Assembly: GCF_020400655.1 (NCBI RefSeq)
Contig: NZ_JAINRC010000010.1
Coordinates: 62,001-126,000 of the forward strand
Source of the DNA: Streptomyces spinosus
GTDB lineage: Bacteria > Actinomycetota > Actinomycetes > Streptomycetales > Streptomycetaceae
Reading direction: 5' to 3'
Length of the DNA: 64,000 nucleotides
Shown here piece by piece: positions 26,602 to 35,522 of the stretch. The first letter of the stretch is position 1; each line of letters starts with the position of its first letter. Under the pieces are notes generated by a model. The model saw only the letters and a program-made list of their open reading frames with translations. It was not told where the DNA came from and did not search any database. Both the position numbers and the translations under genes were made by a program.

Positions 26602-28151
26602 CCGTGCGCGGAGCGGTGTTCCGGGAGACGATGCTGGGCCGGGTCCGGCTGGCCGGCGACCGCGCCGACCGCCCCGTACGGCTGGACCTGCTGGCCCGCG
26701 CGGACAGCCTGATGCTGCCCCACCGCACCACCCTGGCGCGGCTGACGGGACGCGTCCGGATCGCGGGACGGGCCGACGACCCCTCGGCCGAGGGCGAGTT
26801 GGAGATCTCGCCGGTGGCGCGCCGCCGGATCCGCTATCGGCTCGGCTTCGACCTGGACGGCCGGCGGATGCTGCTGGACGGCTGGAAGTCGGTGACCTTC
26901 AGGCACCCCCTGTCCTCGATGACCGTCCTGCCGTACACGCTCTACGAGGACGGCGCGCGCGTCGGCGAGGGCACCCTGCGCTTCCCCCTCGCCACCGGCC
27001 TGCTCCCCTTCCTCGCCGGGTTCCGGTTCCCCCGGGCGGCCGAGCCCGCCGCCGACCGGTTCCTGGCGCCGCGCTGGGACGGCACACCGGGGCGGACGGA
27101 GGTCTGGTACACGACCCTGACCGATCCGGCGAGCGGCAGCGGTGTCTGGCTGCACCACGAACTCGTCGCCCCCCACGACGGCGCACCCGCCTATGCGCAC
27201 GGCTGGATCGCCGTGTTCCCGAAGGAGGGCCCGGTGGAGCACGCCCGGTTCGGCCCGGTTCCCTGGGCGGGCCGGAAGGGCGGGAGGAGCGGACGGGCGG
27301 GAGGACCGACTCGGGGGTGGGCGGGGCGACGGACCGACGGGTGGGCGGGGGGCCGGACCGACGAGCCGACTGACGGCCCGGCCGGGCAGACCGACGACCT
27401 GACCGGCGATCTGACCGGCGACCCGGCCGGCCGGATCGACGGCTTCGTCGCCGGAGGCGTCCGTGTCGCGCCCGGCCGGCTGACCGGTTCGGCGGGGCCG
27501 TTCACCTGGGCGCTCGCCGAGGAGGTCCAGGGCCCGCCGCTGCACACGTTCCCCCGCTGGTCCTGGCGGCGCCCCTGGCTGCCGGCCACACACCTGCTGC
27601 CCGCCGCCCGTGCCCGCTACACCGGAACCGTCCGCCACGGGACCCGCGAGCTGCGCCTGACCGACGCGCCCGGAGCGAGCGCGCGCATCTTCGGCCACGG
27701 CAACGCCCGCCGCTGGGCCTGGCTCCACGCCGACCTGGGAGGAGGTGACGTCCTGGAGATCGTCGCCGCCGTGTCGACGCGGCGCGGACTCGACCGGCTG
27801 CCCCCTCTGGTGTTCCTGCGCCTGTACCGGAACGGCCGCGCCTGGCCCCGGCGGGTGGAGCGGACCGCCGTGGGCTGGGCGGGAATCGGCCGGTTCCGCG
27901 CGGACATCGGCCTGCCGCGCTGGCGGGTCGAGGGCCGTGCGGGCCTGCGGCGCATCCGGGTGACGGTGACCCAGCCGCCGGACGGGACGCTCGCCCTCGA
28001 CTACACCGACCCGGACGGTTCCGCCGCCGTGTGCCGCAACAGCGAGCGGGCGGACGCGGACGTGCGCGTGGAGCGCTGGTGGGGCCGGTGGCGGCCGGAG
28101 GCGGCCTGGCGGCTGTCGGGCACCGCGCACGCGGAGGTCGGGAGCCGATGA
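26598..28151 (+). CDS. Uncharacterised protein coupled to a GMC oxidoreductase
   Basis: The protein has 517 residues. There is no signal peptide or clear membrane span. Two parts look beta-rich: residues 1-225 (ELEISPVARRRIRYRLGFDLDGRRMLLDGWKSV, WYTTLTDPASGSGVWLHHEL) and 275-517 (FTWALAEEV..., RWAWLHADLGGGDVLEIVAAV). This suggests lipocalin- or tocopherol-cyclase-like barrels, a guess only. Between them lies a low-complexity insert (about 229-275) rich in Gly, Arg and Asp, with tandem GGRTD and TGDLTGD repeats. Both ends overlap neighbours by 4 bp (GTGA, ATGA), so it is made with the regulator and the oxidoreductase. It probably binds or modifies the hydrophobic substrate of the GMC enzyme. 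Confidence 0.7.
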   Translation: MTVRGAVFRETMLGRVRLAGDRADRPVRLDLLARADSLMLPHRTTLARLTGRVRIAGRADDPSAEGELEISPVARRRIRYRLGFDLDGRRMLLDGWKSVTFRHPLSSMTVLPYTLYEDGARVGEGTLRFPLATGLLPFLAGFRFPRAAEPAADRFLAPRWDGTPGRTEVWYTTLTDPASGSGVWLHHELVAPHDGAPAYAHGWIAVFPKEGPVEHARFGPVPWAGRKGGRSGRAGGPTRGWAGRRTDGWAGGRTDEPTDGPAGQTDDLTGDLTGDPAGRIDGFVAGGVRVAPGRLTGSAGPFTWALAEEVQGPPLHTFPRWSWRRPWLPATHLLPAARARYTGTVRHGTRELRLTDAPGASARIFGHGNARRWAWLHADLGGGDVLEIVAAVSTRRGLDRLPPLVFLRLYRNGRAWPRRVERTAVGWAGIGRFRADIGLPRWRVEGRAGLRRIRVTVTQPPDGTLALDYTDPDGSAAVCRNSERADADVRVERWWGRWRPEAAWRLSGTAHAEVGSR

Positions 28152-30286
28152 GCGCAACTCCCCGGGCACTGACGGGACTTGCGGCCGCCGTTCTCGCCGA
28201 CGACGGCACGGCCGAGTGGACCAGGACCGTACCCCGGCGCGTCGCCGCCCTGCTCGGCGTCATGCCGGCCCCGGCCCGCGCGGCGGTGCGCGCCGCCGCC
28301 GTGGCGATCGACGCGTACGCCGTCGCCCGTACCGGCAGGCGGCTGTCCGCGCTCGACGCGGAGGAACGCGAGCAGGTCATGACGTCGCTCGCCGCTCGCC
28401 CGGCCCTGCTGCCGCTGCTGGACGCGCTCAAGGTACCGGTCCTGCTGGCCGCGGGCACCGAACGCATGCGGTACGACGGTGCCGCCCCGTCGGTCTCCAC
28501 GCCGGGGCGTGCGCCGCTCGACGGCACGCCCGCGGTGCCCACGCCGCCGCGGTCCGCGCCGCCGGAGTCCACCCAGCCGGGGCCGGCGCCCTCGGACCCC
28601 GCACCCCCGGACCCCGCGCCCTCGGGCCCCGTGCCCTGGCAGCCCGCAGCCCCGAGCCCGGCCCCTTCGCACCCCGCTTCTTCGCCCACCGCCCCCTCGC
28701 CCACCACGCCCTCGGCCACCACCCCCTCGGCCACCACCCCCTCGCCCTCCACGCCCTCGGCGTACGCGCCCTCGGCGTACGCGCCCGAGGATCCTCCGCT
28801 CGACTGCACGCCCTCCTCCGACTGGCCCGCGCGGTCCACCGCGGACGCGGTCGTCGTGGGCTCGGGGGCGGGCGGCGCGATGGCCGCGCGGACGCTCGCC
28901 GCTGCCGGGATGCGCGTGGTCGTCGTCGAAGAGGGTGAGCACCACTCCACCGCGTCGTTCGGCCGACGGGCGCCGCTCGACCGCTTCACGAGCCTGTACC
29001 GGGACGGCGGCGCGACCGTCGCCCTGGGCAATCCGCCGCTGGTCCTGCCCGTGGGCCGCGCGGTCGGCGGTACCACCGTCGTCAACTCGGGCACCTGCTA
29101 CCGGACCCCGGAACACGTCGTCGCCCGCTGGCTCCGCCGGCACGGGTTCGCCGCCGCCGAGGACTTCGCCACGCATCTGGACGAGGTCGAACGCGTTCTG
29201 CGGGTGGCGCGGCAGCCGCTGGACGTCCTCGGCGCCAACGGGCGGCTCGCCCTGGCCGGCGCCCGGGAACTCGGCTGGGCCGCCGCACCCCTGCGGCGCA
29301 ACGCCCCGGGCTGCCGGGGCTCCTGCCAGTGCGTCGTCGGCTGCCCCACCGGCGCCAAGCAGAGCGTCCAGCTGTCCGTGCTCCCCGAGGCGTGCGCGGC
29401 CGGCGCGCGCATCGTGACGGGTGCTCGGGTACGGCGCATCCTCACCGACCGCGACGGGCCGGCCGGTCCGCGGGCCGCCGGGGTGCTCGCCCGCCGTCCG
29501 GACGGCAGCGAACTGGAGATCCTCAGCCCCTTGGTCGTGGTCGCCGCCGGGGCCCTGCACACCCCGCCGCTGCTGCGCCGCTCCGGCCTGGGCGGGCACC
29601 GGCGGCTCGGCCGCAACCTCAGCGTGCACCCCGCCATCAGCGTCGCGGGCCGCTTCGACCGGCCGGTGACCGCCTGGCAGGGTGTGCTGCAGAGCGTCGG
29701 TGTGGAGCACCTGCGGGCCGACGGCATCCTGATCGAGGCGACCGCGGCACCGCCGGGCATGAGTTCCTTCGTGCCGCCGGGGATCGGCCGTGCACTGCGG
29801 CGGGAACTCGAACAGGCGGACCGGCTGGCGACGCTCGGCGCGATGATCGCCGACCGTCCGTCGGGCCGTGTCCTCGGCCGGGACCGTCCGCTGCCGCGCT
29901 ACGACCTCGCGGCGCGTGACGCGGGCCGGCTGCTGCGCGCCCAGCGGGCCATGGGACGTCTGCTGTTCGCGGCCGGCGCCGAGGAGGTGCTGACGGGCGT
30001 TCCCCGCGCGCCGCGCGCCCGCACCCCTGCCCAGCTGGAGGCCCTGCTCGACACGGTGAGCGTGCGCCACCTGCACGTCTCCGCGTTCCATCCCACCGGT
30101 ACCGCGGCGGCCGGCGCCGACCCCGAGTGGTCGCCGGCCGACCCGGAAGGGCGGTTGCGGGGCGTGCACGGCGTACTGATCGCCGACGGTTCCGTCCTGC
30201 CGAGCTGTCCGGAGGTGAACCCTCAGCTGAGCATCATGGCCGCGGCCCTGGCCGTCACCCGGCGTCACGTGACACGGGCCGCGTGA
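28148..30286 (+). CDS. GMC family FAD-dependent oxidoreductase with proline-rich linker
   Basis: The protein has 712 residues. FAD binding is marked by ADAVVVGSGAGGAMAARTLAAAG from about residue 235. VGRAVGGTTVVNSGTCYRTP is the GMC signature region. A Cys-rich segment (CRGSCQCVVGCPTGAKQS) and the C-terminal HPTGTAAAG and CPEVNPQLSIMA motifs complete the enzyme. It resembles cholesterol-oxidase or long-chain alcohol oxidase-like members. Ahead of the fold is a 115-residue helical domain, then about 100 residues of Pro/Ala/Ser/Thr linker with tandem PSATT and PSAYA repeats, unusual for a cytosolic enzyme. The ATG overlaps the previous stop. The substrate is likely a sterol or other hydrophobic alcohol, inferred from family and the FadR-type regulator. 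Confidence 0.85.
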   Translation: MSATPRALTGLAAAVLADDGTAEWTRTVPRRVAALLGVMPAPARAAVRAAAVAIDAYAVARTGRRLSALDAEEREQVMTSLAARPALLPLLDALKVPVLLAAGTERMRYDGAAPSVSTPGRAPLDGTPAVPTPPRSAPPESTQPGPAPSDPAPPDPAPSGPVPWQPAAPSPAPSHPASSPTAPSPTTPSATTPSATTPSPSTPSAYAPSAYAPEDPPLDCTPSSDWPARSTADAVVVGSGAGGAMAARTLAAAGMRVVVVEEGEHHSTASFGRRAPLDRFTSLYRDGGATVALGNPPLVLPVGRAVGGTTVVNSGTCYRTPEHVVARWLRRHGFAAAEDFATHLDEVERVLRVARQPLDVLGANGRLALAGARELGWAAAPLRRNAPGCRGSCQCVVGCPTGAKQSVQLSVLPEACAAGARIVTGARVRRILTDRDGPAGPRAAGVLARRPDGSELEILSPLVVVAAGALHTPPLLRRSGLGGHRRLGRNLSVHPAISVAGRFDRPVTAWQGVLQSVGVEHLRADGILIEATAAPPGMSSFVPPGIGRALRRELEQADRLATLGAMIADRPSGRVLGRDRPLPRYDLAARDAGRLLRAQRAMGRLLFAAGAEEVLTGVPRAPRARTPAQLEALLDTVSVRHLHVSAFHPTGTAAAGADPEWSPADPEGRLRGVHGVLIADGSVLPSCPEVNPQLSIMAAALAVTRRHVTRAA

Positions 30287-30524
30287 CGGTCCCCGGCCGC
30301 CGGGCGGCACGCCCGGCACGCGGGCCGGGGTGCCCACGGTCCCGGCGGACGAGGGGAACGGCAGGGCACGGCACCGCCCCCGCCCCAGTCGCACAGGCCA
30401 CCCACACAGGCCCACCCGCACGAACCCAGCCGCCCGCCCTGACACGACACGCCACGCAACGCCCCACCCCCATCGGCCGACCCACCGGTCGCCGAGCCCG
30501 GCGGCACAGTGCTAGAAAAGGGAG

Positions 30525-33314
30525 ATGAGCGGACGTTCCCGCTGGCCATGGGCGGGCGCGGCGCCGCCGTCCGGCTCACGGGGTTCACCCGGTCCGGCGC
30601 GTGGCCGCGGACTCTGGCCGCCCCGCAGACGCCGTCTTCCGCCGTCGCTGAGCGTCCGCACGCTCGCCGCGCAGGTCTTCGTGCTGCAGGCGCTGATCAT
30701 GCTGTTGCTGGTGGCGGCGGGGGCCACCGCCCTGGCGGTGCAGGGGCGGTACGACGCCCAGCGCACCGCCGAGGACCGTTCCCTGGCCGTGGCGGAGACG
30801 TTCGCGCACGCGCCCGGGACGGCGCTCGCACTGCGGTCGCCGCACCCGGCCGCCCAGTTGCAGCCGGCGACGGAGCAGGTGCGGAAGGGGTCCGGCGTCG
30901 ACTTCGTCAGCGTCCTCGACCGGCGCGGTGTCCGGATCACCGACACCGACCCCACCCTGATCGGCACGAAGGCCGGGGGCGTCGGCCGGGCCGTCATGGG
31001 CGAGATGTACACCGAGACCTTCCACGGCCGGCCCTCCGACGCCGTGCGGGCGGTCGTACCGGTGACGGACCCCGGCAGGCGCGTGGTCGGCGTGGTCACC
31101 GCCGGGATCAAGTACAGCAACGTCGGCCAGGTGCTGGACCGGCAGCTCCCGATGCTGCTCGGCATGGCGGCGGGGGCGCTGCTGCTGGCGACCGGCGGCG
31201 CGGCACTGGTCAGCCGCCGGCTGCTGCGGCAGACCCACGGTCTCGGGCCGGCCGAGATGACCCGGATGTACGAGCACCACGACGCCGTGCTGCACGCGGT
31301 GCGCGAGGGCGTGCTCATCGTCGGGGGCGACGGGCGCGTACTGCTGGCCAACGACGAGGCACGCCGGCTGCTGGACCTGCCCGGGGACGCCGACCAGCGG
31401 CACGTGCGGGAGCTGCGGCTGGGGCCGGGCCTGGCACGGCTGCTGCTGTCGGGCGAGACGGCGTCCGACGAGGTCGTCCCGGCCGGTGACCGGCTGCTGG
31501 CGGTGAACACCCGGCCCACCGCCCCGTACGGCGGTGCCCAGGGGCTGGTCGCCACCTTCCGTGACACCACGGAGCTGAGGGCGCTCACCGGGCAGGCCGA
31601 GGTGGCGCGCAGCCGGCTGTCGTTCCTGTACGAGGCGGGCGTACGGATCGGCACCACGCTCGACGTACGGCGTACGGCGGAGGAGCTGACCGAGGTGGCG
31701 GTCCCCCGCATGGCCGACGTCGTCACCGTCGAACTCCTCGACTCCGTGCTGCGCGGCAAGGAGCCCTCGGGCGCGGTCCGCGAGATGCGTCGTACCGCGC
31801 TGCGGGCCACGCGGGGCGGACACCCCTTGCAGGCGGTGGGCGAGGTGATCCGGTTCCTGGCGGCCGACACGCCGATGGCGGCGGCGCTGCGGCAGGGCAA
31901 GGCCGTCCTGGTGCCGGACCTGCGCTGTGCCGGGGACTGGCGGGCACAGGACCCGGAGGGAGCGCGACGGGCGCTGGACGACGGCCTCCACTCGCTGATC
32001 ACCGTCCCGCTCCGCGCGCGCGGGGTGGTCCTCGGCATGGTCAACTTCTGGCGTGGCGCGGGCTCCCCGCGGTTCGAGGAGGAGGACGTCGCCGTGGCCG
32101 AGGAGCTGGTGGCCCGCGCCGCCGTCGCCGTCGACAACGCGCGCCGGTACTCCCGCGAGCACGCGCTGGCCGTGACGCTCCAGCGCAATCTGCTGCCGCT
32201 GGGCCTGCCGGACCAGGCCGCGCTGGAGGTCGCCTCGCGTTATCTGCCGGCGGAGTCCGGCGTGGGCGGCGACTGGTTCGACGTCATCCCGCTGCCCGGT
32301 TTCCGGGTGGCGCTGGTCGTCGGGGACATCGTGGGGCACGGGCTCCAGGCCGCGGTCACCATGGGGCGGCTGCGCACGGCCGTGCTGAACTTCTCCTCGC
32401 TGGACCTGGCGCCGGACGAACTGCTCGGGCATCTCGACGAGATGGTGACCCGGCTGGACACCCAGACCGAGACGGCCGCCGACGACGACCAGGTGCCGCT
32501 CACGGGTGCCACCTGTCTCTACGCCGTCTACGACCCGGTCGGCGGGCACTGCACCCTCTCCCGCGCCGGGCACCTCGCACCCGCCGTGGTGGACCCGCAA
32601 GGCCGGGTGTCCTTCCCCGAGCTCCCGCTGTCGCCGCCTCTGGGCGTGGGCGGGCATCCCTTCGAGGCCGGTGAGCTGGAACTGGCCGAGGGCAGCCGCC
32701 TCGTCCTGTTCACGGACGGGCTGATCGAGAACCGCGGACGGGACGTCGACGAGGGCCTGGCGATGCTGTCCTCGGCCGTCGCCGACGCCGACCTGACGCC
32801 CGAGGAGACGTGCCGCGCCCTGGTGGAGACGATGCTGCCGGGGCATCCCAGTGACGACGTGGCGCTGCTGGTCGCCCGGACCCGGCTGCTGGACCCGGCG
32901 TGCGTCGCGACCTGGGACGTCCCCTTCGACGTGGAGGCCGTGCCCCGGGTGCGCGGCGAGGCGGCCCGGCGGCTCGCCGAGTGGGGGCTGGAGGAGACGG
33001 CGTTCGGCACGGAGCTGATCCTCAGCGAGCTGCTGACCAACGCGCTGCGCTACGGCGCCCCGCCGGTACGGGTGAGGCTGCTGCTGGGCCGCACCCTGGT
33101 GTGCGAGGTGGCCGACGGCAGCAACACCTCACCCCGGCTGCGGCGCGCGGCCACCACCGACGAAGGGGGCCGCGGTCTGTTCCTGGTCTCCCGGTTCGCG
33201 GACCTGTGGGGGACGCGTTACGCGGCGCGCGGCAAGGTCATCTGGGCGGAGCAGCGGCTGGAGGGCGCCTCGGAACCGGATCCCCTGGCCCTCCTGGACG
33301 TCCTGGGCGTCTGA
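30525..33314 (+). CDS. Multidomain sensor SpoIIE phosphatase (sensor-PAS-GAF-PP2C-HATPase)
   Basis: The protein has 929 residues. Two membrane helices (about 47-72 and 205-230) flank an extracellular sensor of the CitA/DcuS type (FVSVLDRRGVRITDTDPTLIGTKAGG). A PAS-like domain (about 240-350), a GAF domain (about 365-550) and a PP2C phosphatase (about 560-770, GVGGDWFDVIPLPG, VGDIVGHG, HPSDDVALLVA) follow. It ends in an anti-sigma-type histidine-kinase-like ATPase (about 790-915, ELLTNALRYG, DEGGRGLFLVSRF). One chain thus combines sensing, dephosphorylation of an anti-sigma antagonist and possibly the anti-sigma kinase itself. No STAS-domain partner is adjacent. The gene is monocistronic, with a convergent gene after it. 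The ATG is very close to GGGAG, so the exact start is less certain. Confidence 0.92.
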   Translation: MSGRSRWPWAGAAPPSGSRGSPGPARGRGLWPPRRRRLPPSLSVRTLAAQVFVLQALIMLLLVAAGATALAVQGRYDAQRTAEDRSLAVAETFAHAPGTALALRSPHPAAQLQPATEQVRKGSGVDFVSVLDRRGVRITDTDPTLIGTKAGGVGRAVMGEMYTETFHGRPSDAVRAVVPVTDPGRRVVGVVTAGIKYSNVGQVLDRQLPMLLGMAAGALLLATGGAALVSRRLLRQTHGLGPAEMTRMYEHHDAVLHAVREGVLIVGGDGRVLLANDEARRLLDLPGDADQRHVRELRLGPGLARLLLSGETASDEVVPAGDRLLAVNTRPTAPYGGAQGLVATFRDTTELRALTGQAEVARSRLSFLYEAGVRIGTTLDVRRTAEELTEVAVPRMADVVTVELLDSVLRGKEPSGAVREMRRTALRATRGGHPLQAVGEVIRFLAADTPMAAALRQGKAVLVPDLRCAGDWRAQDPEGARRALDDGLHSLITVPLRARGVVLGMVNFWRGAGSPRFEEEDVAVAEELVARAAVAVDNARRYSREHALAVTLQRNLLPLGLPDQAALEVASRYLPAESGVGGDWFDVIPLPGFRVALVVGDIVGHGLQAAVTMGRLRTAVLNFSSLDLAPDELLGHLDEMVTRLDTQTETAADDDQVPLTGATCLYAVYDPVGGHCTLSRAGHLAPAVVDPQGRVSFPELPLSPPLGVGGHPFEAGELELAEGSRLVLFTDGLIENRGRDVDEGLAMLSSAVADADLTPEETCRALVETMLPGHPSDDVALLVARTRLLDPACVATWDVPFDVEAVPRVRGEAARRLAEWGLEETAFGTELILSELLTNALRYGAPPVRVRLLLGRTLVCEVADGSNTSPRLRRAATTDEGGRGLFLVSRFADLWGTRYAARGKVIWAEQRLEGASEPDPLALLDVLGV

Positions 33315-33338
33315 CGTCCCGGTCCGGCGCCGGGTCAG
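33311..33338. terminator. Likely terminator between convergent genes
   Basis: CTGA/TCAG and CCCGG/CCGGG (33311-33314 with 33335-33338, and 33318-33322 with 33330-33334) form an interrupted stem around a 7-nt loop. It covers both stop codons of the convergent phosphatase and SDR genes. Confidence 0.45.
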
Positions 33339-34063
33339 GCGAGCCACTCCTCGTAGCGGGTGGGGGCGAGCCGGGCGTGCGGATCGGTGAGCACGTCCCC
33401 CTGGACGACGGCGAACATGCCGGCGGCCGGATCGGTGACGACAGCGCGCGGGTCGCCCTTGCGGGACAGGATCGTGCGGCCGAGCTCGTCCAGGGTGAAG
33501 ACCTCGGGACCGGCGATGTCGAGGATGCCGCCCAGCGGTGCGCCCACGGCGACCTCCGCCACCGCTTGTGCCACGTCCCTGGCGGCGATCGGCTGGATCG
33601 GCGTCGGGGGAAGCCGCACGGTGTCGCCGTCGGAGGTCCAGGACAGGACGTCGTCCATGAACTCCATGAACTGCGTGGCCCGGACGATCGAGTACGGGAC
33701 GGGACCGGCCGCGAGGATGTTCTCCTGGAGCACCTTGGCCCGGTAGTAGTCCAGTTCCGGCACCTGGTCGACGCCGACGATCGAGAGGATCACGATGTGG
33801 CCGACGCCGCCCTTGACGGCCGCGGCCCGGAGGTTGTCCATCGAGGTCTGGAAGAACGCGAGGGAGTCCGCGTCGAAGGTCGGGGAGTTCGTCGTGTTCA
33901 CCACCACGTCGGCCCCCGCCACGGCCGCGTCGAGCCCCTGGCCGCTGATGACGTCGACCCCGGTGGAGTGCGAGTGCGGCACGGCCTCGTGCCCCGCGGC
34001 CCTGAGGTTCCCGACGACCTGCGACCCGATCAGCCCGGTACCGCCGATGACTGCGACCTTCAT
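33335..34063 (-). CDS. NAD(P)-binding SDR-like protein (NmrA/atypical SDR)
   Basis: The protein has 242 residues. The Rossmann motif is VAVIGGTGLIGSQVVGNL at the extreme N-terminus. It continues with ADVVVNTTNSPTF, GVGHIVILSIVGVD and YYRAKVLQE, which is in the YxxxK position, then PYSIVRATQFMEF. This pattern is that of NmrA-like or NAD(P)H:quinone-type atypical SDRs, which often sense or reduce small quinones. ATG 34063 follows AAGGGG. It diverges from the LacI gene with a 184-bp gap containing AT-rich promoter DNA, but a functional link to cellulose use is not evident. Confidence 0.85.
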   Translation of the reverse strand: MKVAVIGGTGLIGSQVVGNLRAAGHEAVPHSHSTGVDVISGQGLDAAVAGADVVVNTTNSPTFDADSLAFFQTSMDNLRAAAVKGGVGHIVILSIVGVDQVPELDYYRAKVLQENILAAGPVPYSIVRATQFMEFMDDVLSWTSDGDTVRLPPTPIQPIAARDVAQAVAEVAVGAPLGGILDIAGPEVFTLDELGRTILSRKGDPRAVVTDPAAGMFAVVQGDVLTDPHARLAPTRYEEWLA

Positions 34064-34247
34064 GACACCCCTTACGTCGGCAATACCCGCAATATGGCAT
34101 ATGCGCGCTGGAGGGGCGCGGGGTGGGACGGCGAGCGGGCCGAGGGGGTGACCGGTCGTGTCGCCCGTCCGGCGGCCCGTTCGAAACTTTCCGTGGGCCC
34201 GCCGTCGCCGGGCCCGTAATATCGGTGATCTCTTGGGGGAGGTGGTC

Positions 34248-35270
34248 ATGGGCAAGCGGCGCCCTGGCTCGCCGACGCTGGAGGAGGTGGCCGCTCACGC
34301 CGGAGTGGGCCGGGGCACGGTCTCCCGCGTCGTCAACAACGCGGCCGGTGTGAAGGAGTCGACACGCCGGGCCGTACAGCAGGCCATCGCGGAACTGGGC
34401 TACGTCCCGAACCTCGCGGCCCGTTCGCTCGCCGGGCGACGGGCCGACGCCGTCGCGCTCGTCATGACGGAGCCGGACTGGCGGAAGTTCGCGGAGCCGT
34501 TCTTCTCCGAGATCGTCCGTTCGCTCGGCGACGCCCTGACCGACACCGGGATGCAGCTGCTGCTGACCCTGGTCCGCTCGGACACCGAACGGGAGCGCTT
34601 CCTGGAGTACGCCCGCGGCGGCCGGGTCGACGGGGTGCTGATGATGTCCGTGCACGCCGACGACCCGCTGCCGGACATGCTCGCCGAGGCCCGGCTGCCC
34701 ACCGTCCTGCTGGGCCGCCGTTCGGCCGACGAGCACGTCAGCTACGTCGACGCGGACAACGTCGGCGGCGCCCGCAGCGCCGTCACCCATCTGCTGGACA
34801 AGGGCCGGCGGACGATCGCCACGATCACCGGGCCGCTGGACATGTACGTCACCCGGTGCCGGCTGCGCGGCTACCGTGAAGCCCTGGCCCACGCCGGGCT
34901 GGACGCCCCGCCGTCCTGGGTCGCGGAAGGCGACTTCACCGCGGAGAGCGGCCGGCGCGCCATGGCCCGGCTGCTCGGGCAGCACCCGGACATCGACGGT
35001 GTGCTCGCCGCCTCGGACACCACGGCCGCCGGCGCCCTGGAGGCGCTGCGCGCGGCGGGACGCCGGGTGCCGCAGGACGTCGCCGTGATCGGTTTCGACG
35101 ACTTCCCGCTGGCCGAGCGGACCGAGCCGCGGCTGACCACGGTCCGCCAGCCGCTGGAGGAGATCGGGCGGGCCATGGTGCGGCTGCTCCTGGAGGAGAT
35201 GGAGGAGTCGCCCGTGGCGTGGCGGCACGTGATCCTCCGTACGGAGCTGGTGGTGCGCGAGTCGGCGTAG
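34248..35270 (+). CDS. LacI family regulator, CebR-like
   Basis: The protein has 340 residues. The HTH (about 10-55) reads TLEEVAAHAGVGRGTVSRVVNNAAGVKESTRRAVQQAI with the hinge helix NLAARSLAGRR. The periplasmic-binding-like effector domain has VDGVLMMSVHADDP, HVSYVDADNVGGARSAVTHL, GVLAASDTTAAGALEAL and the C-terminal IGFDDFPLAERTEPRLTTVRQPLEEIG. ATG 34248 follows GGGGGAGG. CebR of Streptomyces binds TGGGAGCGCTCCCA and is released by cello-oligosaccharides. Three such sites lie between this gene and the GH12 gene, so it is probably the local repressor. It could be a CebR paralogue; no ABC transporter for cellobiose is in view. Confidence 0.88.
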   Translation: MGKRRPGSPTLEEVAAHAGVGRGTVSRVVNNAAGVKESTRRAVQQAIAELGYVPNLAARSLAGRRADAVALVMTEPDWRKFAEPFFSEIVRSLGDALTDTGMQLLLTLVRSDTERERFLEYARGGRVDGVLMMSVHADDPLPDMLAEARLPTVLLGRRSADEHVSYVDADNVGGARSAVTHLLDKGRRTIATITGPLDMYVTRCRLRGYREALAHAGLDAPPSWVAEGDFTAESGRRAMARLLGQHPDIDGVLAASDTTAAGALEALRAAGRRVPQDVAVIGFDDFPLAERTEPRLTTVRQPLEEIGRAMVRLLLEEMEESPVAWRHVILRTELVVRESA

Positions 35271-35309
35271 TCCCGCCGGACGCCGGTGCCCTGTGGCCGG
35301 GCCGGTTTT

Positions 35310-35323
35310 CGGGAGCGCTCCCA
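35310..35323. promoter_or_regulatory. CebR-type operator 1
   Basis: CGGGAGCGCTCCCA differs at one end base from the CebR consensus TGGGAGCGCTCCCA. It lies 80-93 bp upstream of the -35 of the GH12 promoter, 40 bp after the LacI stop. It could form a repression loop with the two promoter-proximal sites. Confidence 0.8.
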
Positions 35324-35402
35324 GTCCACGGGGCCCGCGCCGACCGGGCCGCCTTCCACCTGCCAATTCGAGACTTCTTCGACACTCACCCCGCGCGGAG
35401 CC

Positions 35403-35431
35403 TTGTCAGGGACATGAACTCTCCCTACAGT
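35403..35431 (+). promoter_or_regulatory. Promoter of the GH12 cellulase gene
   Basis: TTGTCA (35403-35408), a 17-nt spacer and TACAGT (35426-35431) match the principal sigma factor consensus well. Transcription would start near 35438, placing two CebR-type operators in the transcribed leader. Confidence 0.7.
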
Positions 35432-35450
35432 CCCTGCCCAACGGAGGGAA

Positions 35451-35464
35451 TGGGAGCGCTCCCA
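35451..35464. promoter_or_regulatory. CebR-type operator 2 (perfect)
   Basis: TGGGAGCGCTCCCA is a perfect 14-bp palindrome identical to the CebR consensus as I know it. It sits about 13-27 bp after the predicted transcription start, where a bound repressor would block elongation. Confidence 0.9.
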
Positions 35465-35477
35465 TCCAACTGCGCCC

Positions 35478-35491
35478 CGGGAGCGCTCCCG
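35478..35491. promoter_or_regulatory. CebR-type operator 3
   Basis: CGGGAGCGCTCCCG is palindromic with both end bases changed from the consensus. It is 27 bp from operator 2 centre to centre, in the leader of the GH12 gene. Confidence 0.8.
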
Positions 35492-35522
35492 AACTCCCCT
35501 CACCGTCATGGAGAGGACCCGC

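Noticed and set aside
28479..29417. Alternative Pro/Arg-rich plus-strand frame within the GMC gene
   Set aside because: It is a shifted reading of the GMC linker and FAD domain, with no motifs and no ribosome site.
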